Positions 1 to 5,209 of a DNA stretch of 6,767 nt are shown piece by piece. The stretch is from Planctomycetota bacterium. Lineage in GTDB: Bacteria > Planctomycetota > SZUA-567 > H5-PLA8. The position numbers were made by a program, and so were the translations under genes. Below the pieces are notes generated by a model. The model was not told the origin of the DNA. It ran no database searches and saw nothing but the letters and a program-made list of their open reading frames with translations. The stretch is taken from NCBI GenBank assembly GCA_025355035.1, contig JANXLS010001281.1:1-6767 (forward strand), given 5' to 3'. Each line of letters begins with the position of its first letter. Within the stretch, counting starts at the first letter, position 1.

Positions 1-336
1 TTTCGGCGCCGCTTTGGCGGCTGCGCCGACTCCCAATGTGGGCCGGATCGCCGGTAGATTTCGCGACGAACCGCGCGGCGATTTGTTCGATTGAACCGTC
101 GGAAGAATTCCGCTTCCGAGCTTGACCCGTTGCGGCCCGGACGCAGCAATGATTGTCGGTTCGGTTTTCTTTTCAGAACCCTTGATGCCGACGACGTCAT
201 CGCGGCGGAACTTCATCGTCCCGGCGGAACGAAAGGCCCGCAACGATCCTCGTGCGACCATGGTCTGCAGGTCCGTCTCATTGACGCCCAGCAAGGACAT
301 GGCTTCACGTGCGTCCAACAATTCACCGTCACTCAT
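1..336 (-). CDS. Excisionase/MerR-type helix-turn-helix protein, C-terminus cut by window edge
   Basis: The frame is open from ATG at 336 to the window edge, giving 112 visible codons with no stop. An SD-like AAGGG lies about 8 nt before the ATG. Residues 5-52 have the pattern of the short winged helix-turn-helix domain seen in excisionase-family and MerR-like proteins: a first helix with LLDAREAMSLLGV, a second starting NETDLQTMVARGSL, then RAFRSAGTMKFRRDDV, where the FRRDD segment is typical of the wing and final helix. From residue 53 on, the protein is rich in Ser, Pro, Gly, Ala and Lys and looks disordered. Family knowledge suggests DNA binding. The target and any partner are unknown, and the missing C-terminus could hold another domain. 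The gene follows the two small membrane-protein genes on the same strand after 177 bp, so it may be read from its own promoter. The DNA-binding fold is fairly secure; the biological role is not. Confidence 0.75.
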   Translation of the reverse strand, partial: MSDGELLDAREAMSLLGVNETDLQTMVARGSLRAFRSAGTMKFRRDDVVGIKGSEKKTEPTIIAASGPQRVKLGSGILPTVQSNKSPRGSSRNLPAIRPTLGVGAAAKAAPK

Positions 337-383
337 TTGAAACACCCTTCGGGTTCGGTCGATTAATCTGAACTATTTCCACT

Positions 384-411
384 AGAATACGCTTTTTCAC
401 ACGAAGTGCAA
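384..411 (-). promoter_or_regulatory. Weak candidate sigma70-type promoter for the HTH gene
   Basis: On the minus strand TTGCAC (406-411) and TATTCT (384-389) are separated by 16 bp, about 48 bp before the ATG of the helix-turn-helix gene. The -35 matches the consensus at 3 of 6 positions and the -10 at 4 of 6. A small palindrome, AGTGC-AA-GCACT (405-416), overlaps the -35 and could be an operator half, but that is inference. Confidence 0.35.
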
Positions 412-452
412 GCACTGACGCGCGAAAATAAAATCCATTCCTCACAAATAGT

Positions 453-473
453 GTTATCGATGGAATCGATAAC
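453..473. repeat. Perfect inverted repeat, candidate operator
   Basis: Arms GTTATCGAT (453-461) and ATCGATAAC (465-473) are exact reverse complements around a 3-bp GGA spacer. The repeat lies between the stop of the 514-882 gene and the start of the helix-turn-helix gene, 117 bp upstream of that start and just upstream of the candidate promoter. The symmetry fits a dimeric regulator site. It could also form a short RNA hairpin, but no T-run follows on either strand, so an intrinsic terminator is less likely. Confidence 0.45.
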
Positions 474-513
474 GCCTGAAAGATCGCTCGGTCGTTCGGA
501 AGCAAAGATCACT

Positions 514-882
514 CTACTTTTGGCGCAAGCCCCAGGCCTGGCCCGTCTGAATGTACGTCCAACCATTGCCGCCCGTAAGTTTTCCGGTTCCGGTGTCTTC
601 CATTTCAACGTCGTATTTGTAGCTGCGCGCGCCGACCAATCCCATGCCGCCGTTTTCGCGCGAGCTGTACAACATCATGTTTTGCTTGTTCGTGTCCACC
701 AAAACGAGTCGTTCGCGACCGGAGGTTAGACCGATCATGATCCCGTTGGTTCCCCACCCACCTCCATCGCCGGCGGCATACGCGGTCTTACTGGCGTGAT
801 TGATGTAATTGCCAACAAGTAAAACCAAGATCACCGCCAGCAGCCCGTTGATGGTCCATTCTGTTTTAAGTTTATTATTCAT
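514..882 (-). CDS. Small membrane-anchored hypothetical protein, paralog B
   Basis: A 122-residue protein of no recognised named family. Residues 9-27 form one hydrophobic segment (TINGLLAVILVLLVG core) after a short positively charged N-terminus, followed by SKTAYAA, which could be either an uncleaved anchor or a signal-peptidase site. The rest is a small, Gly-rich, probably beta-rich domain outside the membrane. Its core, residues 59-97 (LVLVDTNKQ, Y72, AR at 85-86, D91, DT at 96-97), aligns with residues 69-106 of the protein encoded just upstream, so the two are paralogs. The ATG at 882 is preceded by AGGA about 10 nt upstream. The gene begins 45 bp after its paralog's stop on the same strand, which suggests one transcript. 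The function is unknown; the LVDT-type strand motif suggests one or two blades of a propeller-like fold, but the protein is too short for a full propeller. Confidence 0.8.
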   Translation of the reverse strand: MNNKLKTEWTINGLLAVILVLLVGNYINHASKTAYAAGDGGGWGTNGIMIGLTSGRERLVLVDTNKQNMMLYSSRENGGMGLVGARSYKYDVEMEDTGTGKLTGGNGWTYIQTGQAWGLRQK

Positions 883-927
883 TTTGTAAGTTCCTGAAAT
901 TGTAAGAAAATGTTTTAGTAATGAATA

Positions 928-1374
928 TTACTTCTTGGGTTTTTTGTTCAAAAGTTCTTCAATCTTCGGACCTACTTCATCCCAGTAAATCTTTGCATCA
1001 TCTTTTGACACACCGTTTGCTTTGCCTTCGATCTGAACTTTTCCAACCGAAATGCTCGTATCTTTAATGTCCGAATCCGTGTCGAACTTTCGAGCAGCTT
1101 CAAGGCGCAGTTTATCTCCGGTGATGTTGTAAACGCAGATGATTTGCTTTGTGGTATCGACCAAATAAAATTGAGTCCCGGTACCCTGGGGCAAGGACGT
1201 TAAAAGGTACCCCGGTGCCGCCCCGATCGCGTTGGCTTGCGCGCGGCTCATAGTCAGCGGGTATTCATTCCGTGGCGTGGTCAGGATCAACCCCATTACG
1301 ACAGCGATCGCCGCAATCAGCGTAAAGCGCGTCCAGTGGGCTGCGCGATTAAGAAAGGTGGGACTCTCGTTCAT
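928..1374 (-). CDS. Small membrane-anchored hypothetical protein, paralog A
   Basis: A 148-residue protein of no recognised named family. I chose the ATG at 1374 rather than the in-frame ATG at 1401 because AGGAG lies 6-7 nt upstream of it and the promoter TATAAT at 1414-1419 would leave the earlier ATG almost without a leader. Residues 16-33 form a single transmembrane segment (FTLIAAIAVVMGLILTT). The region after it is predicted to be outside the cytoplasm. The conserved core at 69-106 (FYLVDTTKQ, Y82, G86, AR at 94-95, D102, DT at 105-106) matches the neighbouring 122-residue protein. Unlike that paralog, it has a polar, Lys-rich tail ending WDEVGPKIEELLNKKPKK, probably an amphipathic helix. 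First gene of the likely two-gene unit; the function is unknown. Confidence 0.8.
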   Translation of the reverse strand: MNESPTFLNRAAHWTRFTLIAAIAVVMGLILTTPRNEYPLTMSRAQANAIGAAPGYLLTSLPQGTGTQFYLVDTTKQIICVYNITGDKLRLEAARKFDTDSDIKDTSISVGKVQIEGKANGVSKDDAKIYWDEVGPKIEELLNKKPKK

Positions 1375-1413
1375 GGGAAGTCTCCTGTGATGAGAAAGCA
1401 ATCCGAGTCTACT

Positions 1414-1419
1414 ATTATA
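1414..1419 (-). promoter_or_regulatory. -10 box of the promoter for the paralog A/B genes
   Basis: The minus strand reads TATAAT, a perfect -10 hexamer, 39 nt before the chosen ATG at 1374. This predicts a leader of about 33 nt containing the AGGAG ribosome site. No good TTGACA match lies 16-18 bp upstream; that stretch is T-rich instead. This makes the -10 convincing but leaves the -35 unassigned. Confidence 0.5.
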
Positions 1420-1546
1420 AAGACGAGGCGAAAAACGGCATTATTGCACAATTCCGACTTATAGATGTTTTTACAACTCGGCGCAAGAGAAAAAGGAAGA
1501 GTCGTCTTCTCCGCAATGTGTGACAACTCAAGCAAGCTGTTTTGTC

Positions 1547-1644
1547 CAACTCCGAAGGAATTTCGTAGCAGAGCCCAAGGTTGCCGCGTACCCGCCGCTA
1601 CCCTGGCAAAAAGAACAATGATGTCTTTCAACTCCGAAGGAGTT
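1547..1644. repeat. Degenerate palindromic repeat element bounded by CAACTCCGAAGGA words
   Basis: Two near-identical words bound the element: CAACTCCGAAGGAATT (1547-1562) and CAACTCCGAAGGAGTT (1629-1644), 82 bp apart. The second contains a perfect palindrome, AACTCC-GAA-GGAGTT. Between them lies a long imperfect hairpin (1573-1607): GCCCAAGGTTGC pairs with GCTACCCTGGC, and an inner GCG/CGC stem closes a TACC loop, giving about 13 Watson-Crick pairs. A pair of terminal palindromes around an internal stem is the layout of REP-like or MITE-like intergenic repeats. From memory, similar units with an 'NSFGV ... ATLG' frame are scattered through planctomycete genomes; this copy is decayed. The copy number in this genome cannot be seen here. 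Confidence 0.55.
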
Positions 1645-1813
1645 CTGTCCGGTCACGCGGTGATGCTCCGTGATTTTCGAGAAGTCTCCCGACCCCATAA
1701 CATAAACGAAATAATTGAACAAATGGTTTACTGCTTTTCAAATTTCCCGTTTTATCTCCTGAATTTACCCAGGCACTTTTTGCAATAACACCGCGTCGTT
1801 ATTTCGCGCTTAT

Positions 1814-2797
1814 TTAGTCATCCAGCCGCAACAAATTAATGATCCGATTCAAATCATCCGTCGAGAAAAACTCGATCAAAATCCGTCCCTTTCTTAGACT
1901 CTCTTCGATCGTCACGCGCGTTCCAAAATGCTCGCGCAGACGACGTTCCATCTCCTGAACTTCAGCAGATGGCAACCGCGTTCCGCGTGAACCCTTCGGT
2001 CGCGGGGTCGGAGCGGGCATGATATCCGTCGCTCGCGTCACGCGTGGTTGCTCCTCTTCGCGCGGCTTGACGGTGTCAATTGTCAATCGTTCCAATTCAC
2101 GGACCGTCAAATTCTCCGCCTGCGTCTTCGCCGCAAAGTGCGCCTGCATTTTTGGATCCGGCAACGCCAGCAGCACCTTCGCGTGCCCTTGCGACAGTTT
2201 GCGATTTCGCAGCGCGTCCACAACCGTAGATGGCAAATCCAACATGCGGATCGAGTTCGAAATATACGCGCGGCTCTTCCCGATGCCGTTGGCAATCTGC
2301 TCGTGCGTCAGGTTGAATTTCGTCGCCATCTTTTCGTAAGCAACGGATTCTTCGATCGGATTCAAATCGTCGCGCTGTAAATTTTCAACGAGCGACAGCA
2401 ACAGTATATCGCGAGCATCGTAAACTGATTTGATCACGATCGGCACGACGTTCAGTCCCGCCAACTGCGATGCCCGCCAGCGCCGCTCACCCGCGATCAA
2501 TTCGTACCGAGCATCGCCCGTGATCTCTTCCGGTTTCAACGGCCGCACGACCAGCGGCTGAATCAGCCCCTGCGCTTTGATCGAAGCCGCCAATTCGTTC
2601 AACGCTTCCGGCTCAAATACCGTTCGCGGCTGTTCCGGATTGGGACGAACAGTTAGAATCGCAACATCCGCCGCCGTGATCGTGGGCGTCCCTGGAACAT
2701 CGGAGGCTGCCGAACCGATTGGTGTTTGAGGAACGCTCTGCGTAGTAGCAGCAAGAAGCGCTCCAAGTCCTCGTTTGGGACGATTGATTGGATCCAT
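1814..2797 (-). CDS. parB: Chromosome partitioning protein ParB (Spo0J-type)
   Basis: A 327-residue protein, close to the usual chromosomal ParB length. Residues 8-16 (KRGLGALLA) are the typical N-terminal ParA-contacting peptide, followed by a linker rich in Thr, Pro and Ala. The CTP-binding ParB/Srx domain spans about 45-150, with GERRW at 103-107 and ENLQRDDLNPIE at 138-149, both CTP-pocket motifs. The helix-turn-helix at about 164-186 (LTHEQIANGIGKSRAYISNSIRML) reads parS. After a charged linker, residues 277-327 form the C-terminal dimerisation domain. Family knowledge: a CTP-dependent clamp that loads at parS, slides along DNA and works with ParA and SMC in origin segregation. The start is supported by AAGGA before the ATG and by the KRGLG peptide following at once. 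No parA gene adjoins it. Two parS-like sites lie 321-398 bp upstream of the start. Confidence 0.97.
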   Translation of the reverse strand: MDPINRPKRGLGALLAATTQSVPQTPIGSAASDVPGTPTITAADVAILTVRPNPEQPRTVFEPEALNELAASIKAQGLIQPLVVRPLKPEEITGDARYELIAGERRWRASQLAGLNVVPIVIKSVYDARDILLLSLVENLQRDDLNPIEESVAYEKMATKFNLTHEQIANGIGKSRAYISNSIRMLDLPSTVVDALRNRKLSQGHAKVLLALPDPKMQAHFAAKTQAENLTVRELERLTIDTVKPREEEQPRVTRATDIMPAPTPRPKGSRGTRLPSAEVQEMERRLREHFGTRVTIEESLRKGRILIEFFSTDDLNRIINLLRLDD

Positions 2798-2828
2798 TAA
2801 TGAATTCCTTTAGTGAACGGTTCAATTA

Positions 2829-2857
2829 ACTGTAGCGAGAATGATGGAATGCGTCAA
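2829..2857 (-). promoter_or_regulatory. Sigma70-type promoter of parB
   Basis: On the minus strand TTGACG (2852-2857, 5 of 6 consensus positions) is followed after exactly 17 bp by TACAGT (2829-2834, 4 of 6). The predicted start near 2822 gives a leader of about 25 nt carrying AAGGA before the ATG at 2797. This is the best-formed promoter in the window. It implies that parB is transcribed alone here rather than from an upstream parA. Confidence 0.6.
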
Positions 2858-3116
2858 GACAGGAAGTTCGATTTTCAGCCATGCACCCCGTGAATGCTGA
2901 AAGAAGTTAGCCATGGGGTTGAGCCGTATTCGGTCCGATACCGCTGGTCTCGTCAAATAGAAATTCCGCTTCTTTGGAGGTTCAAGAGAGTTGACGCCAC
3001 GCGGTGTAACCATTTTGGACGGAACGATGACTCGGCTTTAGCTTTCCGGGACTCGATAGGGCGTTTCTCGTTGCATAAGTTGCACATCGTGCGTTAACAT
3101 AGCTAATATAACCCGA

Positions 3117-3132
3117 CGTTCCACGTGGAACA
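3117..3132. promoter_or_regulatory. parS site 1 (ParB-binding palindrome)
   Basis: CGTTCCACGTGGAACA contains the perfect 14-bp palindrome GTTCCACGTGGAAC (3118-3131). The well-known bacterial parS consensus is TGTTTCACGTGAAACA, with TGTTCCACGTGGAAC forms known in several phyla; this matches the second type with one outer base changed. It sits 321 bp upstream of the parB start. In the family, ParB dimers load here as CTP clamps and spread over kilobases. Confidence 0.85.
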
Positions 3133-3150
3133 TTTCCGTTATCCGGAAAT
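3132..3150. repeat. Hairpin abutting parS site 1
   Basis: ATTTCCG (3132-3138) and CGGAAAT (3144-3150) are exact reverse complements with a 5-nt TTATC loop. The left arm begins on the last base of parS site 1, between the two parS sites. No T-run follows, so it is not a clear terminator. It may be a further protein site or chance symmetry. Confidence 0.35.
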
Positions 3151-3179
3151 AAATACTACTAGAACCTAATAATACCCTA

Positions 3180-3195
3180 TGTTCCACGTGGAACA
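3180..3195. promoter_or_regulatory. parS site 2 (ParB-binding palindrome)
   Basis: TGTTCCACGTGGAACA is a perfect 16-bp palindrome, extended to 18 bp by flanking A and T (3179-3196). It is an exact match to the GTTCCACGTGGAAC-type parS. Site 1 and site 2 share the 18-bp stretch GTTCCACGTGGAACATTT and are offset by 63 bp, which is six turns of B-DNA, so both face the same side of the helix. It lies 75 bp before the SDR start codon. Confidence 0.88.
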
Positions 3196-3254
3196 TTTAC
3201 AACGGGAATTCGTTCTTCATCACTCTTTTTTGTGGACAATCGCACTTCTCTAAG

Positions 3255-3260
3255 TATTCT
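3255..3260 (+). promoter_or_regulatory. Candidate -10 box of the SDR gene, near-leaderless
   Basis: TATTCT lies only 9 bp before the ATG at 3270, which would put the transcript start within a few bases of the start codon. No Shine-Dalgarno-like sequence is found in the upstream 20 bases, consistent with leaderless initiation. The same GTATTCTAG word is found in the minus-strand candidate promoter at 384-389. No clear -35 is visible. Confidence 0.35.
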
Positions 3261-3269
3261 AGAACCATT

Positions 3270-4103
3270 ATGTCGACCACAATCAACTCCACTTCTTCCG
3301 CCCCCGTCGTTTTAGTCACGGGTGCATCCTCCGGAATCGGTGCCGCAACCGCAGAAGTCTTCGCGGCAGCCGGTTACGATGTCGTCTTAGCCGCACGCCG
3401 TCTAAATCGATTAACTGATTTAAGCGACAACCTGAGATGTAAATACCCAACCCGCCGTGTCGTTTCAATTGAATGCGACGTCAACTCGGATCTGTCCGTC
3501 GATGCCCTCTTCAAAACAATTTCATCCGATTTCGGCAAGCTCAACGTCCTAGTCAACAACGCTGGCTTCGGCGTATACGGAACCGTTGAAACTACGCCCA
3601 TCAGCGTCTTCCAGCAAAACATGGACACCAACTACCTCGGCGTCATCCGCTGCACTCAAGCCGCGCTTCCCCTGCTTCGTAAAGCCGTCGCCGGATCAAC
3701 ATGCCGCTGGGGTGCTTCGATTGTCATGGTTAGTTCAATTGTGGGCCGTCGATCCATGCCCCAGCTCTCGTCCTACAGCGCCACAAAATTCGCCCTGGAA
3801 GCGCTCAGCGAAGCTCTTCGGCTTGAACTGTGGGACGATCGCATCGCCGTCAGCGTCGTCAACCCAGGCGCCACACGGACCGAATTCGGCGACTCCGCAA
3901 AAGGGAACCGCCCTGGCACATTTCTCTCGTTCGAACACGGAATGCCATCCGAAACCGTTGCAAAAATAATCTTAAACGCCGCCCGCAGCCCAAAACGAAA
4001 CACCTATCTAACCCTCGCCGGAAAAATAGGCGTCTTCGTCCAATGGCTCTCGCCCAAGTTGTTGGATATGGTTTTATTACGAACATTTCGAAAATCGAAA
4101 TAG
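3270..4103 (+). CDS. Short-chain dehydrogenase/reductase (SDR), classical type
   Basis: A 277-residue NAD(P)-dependent oxidoreductase with every classical SDR landmark: the TGASSGIG dinucleotide-binding loop at 17-24, basic residues R43-R44 after the second strand that favour NADP(H), D70-V71 contacting adenine, NNAG at 96-99, and a catalytic set of N121, S156 in the VSS strand, Y169 and K173 (YSATK). The segment VNPGATRTEF (197-206) is the usual loop closing over the cofactor. The C-terminal part (GVFVQWLSPKLLDMVLLRTFRKSK) is hydrophobic and basic, as in SDRs that sit at membranes or act on lipid-like substrates, but the substrate cannot be read from sequence. The ATG at 3270 lacks a ribosome site and lies just after a -10-like box. 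The gene diverges from parB across the parS region and converges on queG, with 12 bp between stop codons and no T-tailed terminator. Confidence 0.93.
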   Translation: MSTTINSTSSAPVVLVTGASSGIGAATAEVFAAAGYDVVLAARRLNRLTDLSDNLRCKYPTRRVVSIECDVNSDLSVDALFKTISSDFGKLNVLVNNAGFGVYGTVETTPISVFQQNMDTNYLGVIRCTQAALPLLRKAVAGSTCRWGASIVMVSSIVGRRSMPQLSSYSATKFALEALSEALRLELWDDRIAVSVVNPGATRTEFGDSAKGNRPGTFLSFEHGMPSETVAKIILNAARSPKRNTYLTLAGKIGVFVQWLSPKLLDMVLLRTFRKSK

Positions 4104-4115
4104 GTAAACAGCAGT

Positions 4116-5168
4116 TCAATGAGCGACTTCGAAAATCTTCGCCAGAGCCCATTCCGCCCGTTCGCGGATCGCCGAGTCTTCATCCATCAAACAACCCCGA
4201 AGCGCGTCAACACATTCCCCTGACCGCATATTCCCCGCCGCCGTTATTGCGCCGAGTCGCAAGCCGTTGATGCCCGTTCGTCTCAAAGTACTCGAAACAA
4301 AACGTCGATCGAACTCCGCGCGATCCATCCCGATGCACTCCGCCAGAGTCATCGATTGCCAAGGCAACGGCGCAAGCAACTCCGGATCGGCTTCCGCAAC
4401 GCGTCGCGGCGCATTAAACGGACACACTTCCTGACAAATATCGCAACCCGCCGCCCACTTCCCCTGCTCGTTCCACATGGAACGTGGCGTGTTCCCATTC
4501 AATTCAATGTTGTAAGTAACGAGGCACTTCGAAGCATCCAACACACCCGGAACCGTCAACGCCTGCGTTGGACAGGCATCCAAACAGCGCGTACACGTCC
4601 CACAATGAAACGGTTCCGGCGCGTCAGGCGCTGGCGAACAATCCAGAATCATCTCCGCTAGAAGCATGTACGAGCCTTTACGCGGATGAATCAAGCAGGC
4701 ATTTTTCCCCGTCCATCCCAGCCCCGCCGCTTCAGCCCAAGCCCGCTCAAACACCGGCCCCGTATCTGTATAATAGTGCGCGCGCGTGCAGATGCCTGAA
4801 TCAATCAATTCCCGCGACAACAGCTTCAGCCGCTTTTCAAACACCCGATGGTAATCCCGCCCGCGAGCATACCGAGCCACATGCGCCGAAAGATCGCGCC
4901 CGACTCGCCCACGCTCCTGTCCATCGTAAAACGCCGCCAGGCAAAGAACTGACTTCGCCCACTCAAATCGAGCCCGGATATTGCTCCGCCGATCCTGCGT
5001 TTCGGGCATGTATTCCAGCGGCCCGTGCAACCCCTTCGCAATCCAGGACGTCAACTCCGCCGCCCGCGGAGCCGCCCCCGATTCCGGCACAAGCGCAACC
5101 CCGCTCAGCGCAAACCCATGCTTCGCCGCGAGCGCCTTTGCTATTCCGGTCATCGCTTCATCTTTCAA
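4116..5168 (-). CDS. queG: Epoxyqueuosine reductase QueG
   Basis: Cobalamin-dependent enzyme that reduces epoxyqueuosine to queuosine in the wobble position of tRNAs for Asp, Asn, His and Tyr. At 350 residues it is normal for the family. The N-terminal domain (about 1-180) binds the corrinoid and carries HYYTDTGPVFERAWAEAAG at 131-149, with D135 the conserved acidic residue of the TDTGP motif, followed by GLGWTGKN. The ferredoxin-like part has two 4Fe-4S ligand groups: C189, C192, C195 and C199 (CGTCTRCLDACP), then C215 with C242, C245 and C249 (CDICQEVCP). The last 60 or so residues (LRLGAITAAGNM ... ERAEWALAKI) are HEAT-like repeats. The given start is TTG at 5168; ATG at 5153 (345 residues, MTGIAKAL) is also possible and neither has a good ribosome site. 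It follows the helicase gene on the same strand and is probably co-transcribed. Confidence 0.95.
   Translation of the reverse strand: MKDEAMTGIAKALAAKHGFALSGVALVPESGAAPRAAELTSWIAKGLHGPLEYMPETQDRRSNIRARFEWAKSVLCLAAFYDGQERGRVGRDLSAHVARYARGRDYHRVFEKRLKLLSRELIDSGICTRAHYYTDTGPVFERAWAEAAGLGWTGKNACLIHPRKGSYMLLAEMILDCSPAPDAPEPFHCGTCTRCLDACPTQALTVPGVLDASKCLVTYNIELNGNTPRSMWNEQGKWAAGCDICQEVCPFNAPRRVAEADPELLAPLPWQSMTLAECIGMDRAEFDRRFVSSTLRRTGINGLRLGAITAAGNMRSGECVDALRGCLMDEDSAIRERAEWALAKIFEVAH
4469..4484. promoter_or_regulatory. parS-like site inside queG, one base off
   Basis: CGTTCCACATGGAACG matches the 14-bp core found twice upstream of parB at 13 of 14 positions, with a G-to-A change at 4477 that breaks the central CACGTG. 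It encodes Arg-Ser-Met-Trp-Asn in queG, a segment that is not strongly fixed in the family. It may be a weak or decayed parS. The central CG is normally important for ParB binding, so function is doubtful. Confidence 0.3.
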
Positions 5169-5178
5169 GCGTCAACAT
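5158..5178 (-). CDS. Possible 6-codon leader peptide overlapping the queG start
   Basis: An ATG at 5178, preceded by AGGA four bases upstream, opens a frame reading MLTLER and ending in TGA at 5158-5160, 4 nt before the in-frame queG ATG at 5153 and overlapping the TTG at 5168. It is the only start in this gap with an SD-like word. Translation of it could couple to queG by reinitiation. It may equally be chance. Confidence 0.2.
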   Translation of the reverse strand: MLTLER

Positions 5179-5209
5179 GTTTCCTAAAAAATGACGAATG
5201 TTAAATCCG

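Larger units (their letters stand above)
1402..1813. other. Gene-free interval between paralog A and parB
   Basis: This 412-bp stretch has open frames on both strands (for example 1465-1788 plus and 1528-1722 minus), but none has a ribosome site, plausible protein composition or recognisable domain. It holds the promoter of the paralog genes at its left end and a palindromic repeat element at 1547-1644. The part after 1645 is AT-rich with no clear feature. No convincing terminator for parB is seen: the only inverted repeat near its stop (AATAAC/GTTATT, 1784-1803) lacks a T-run. Confidence 0.6.
2798..3269. other. Divergent intergenic region between parB and the SDR gene, parS-bearing
   Basis: This 472-bp interval has no credible gene; the short frames at 2822-3013 and 2894-3097 lack ribosome sites and sensible protein content. 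From left to right it carries the parB promoter, a hairpin with TTTCAGC/GCTGAAA arms (2873-2879 and 2896-2902), a structureless part, then an AT-rich stretch from about 3095 with two parS-like palindromes, and finally the SDR promoter. DnaA-box-like words occur at 3070-3078, 3139-3147 and 3231-3239, the last matching TTATCCACA at 8 of 9 positions on the minus strand. The spacing and number are too low to call this an origin. Confidence 0.6.

Noticed and set aside
91..366. Plus-strand frames at the left end
   Set aside because: They lie antisense to the helix-turn-helix gene, which has a clean domain pattern and ribosome site on the minus strand.
1528..1722. Minus-strand frame of 64 codons in the same gap
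   Set aside because: The NSFGV and ATLG words come from the repeat element's sequence, not from a conserved protein; there is no ribosome site.
1465..1788. Plus-strand open frame of 107 codons in the gap between paralog A and parB
   Set aside because: No ribosome site and no domain. It runs through the palindromic repeat element, whose translation gives the SEGV-type words in its middle.
1784..1803. AATAAC/GTTATT inverted repeat just past the parB stop, as a terminator
   Set aside because: A 6-bp AT-rich stem with an 8-nt loop and no T-run on the minus strand after it; too weak to call.
2979..2992. GGTTCAAG word resembling a tRNA T-loop
   Set aside because: The flanking bases cannot form a 5-bp T stem and no acceptor or anticodon arms are found at the right distances.
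2894..3097. Short plus-strand frame upstream of the parS sites
   Set aside because: No ribosome site, no domain, and it covers regulatory sequence between divergent promoters.
4085..4101. ATTTCG-AAAAT-CGAAAT hairpin at the SDR/queG convergent ends, as a bidirectional terminator
   Set aside because: The stem is short and AT-rich, lies inside the SDR coding end, and has no T-tract on either side. Transcripts may simply overlap here.
4568..5194. Long plus-strand open frame (208 codons) antisense to queG
   Set aside because: It is a compositional shadow of queG: very rich in Pro, Ala, Ser and Thr, no ribosome site and no recognisable domain, while the opposite strand encodes a complete QueG with all cysteine ligands.
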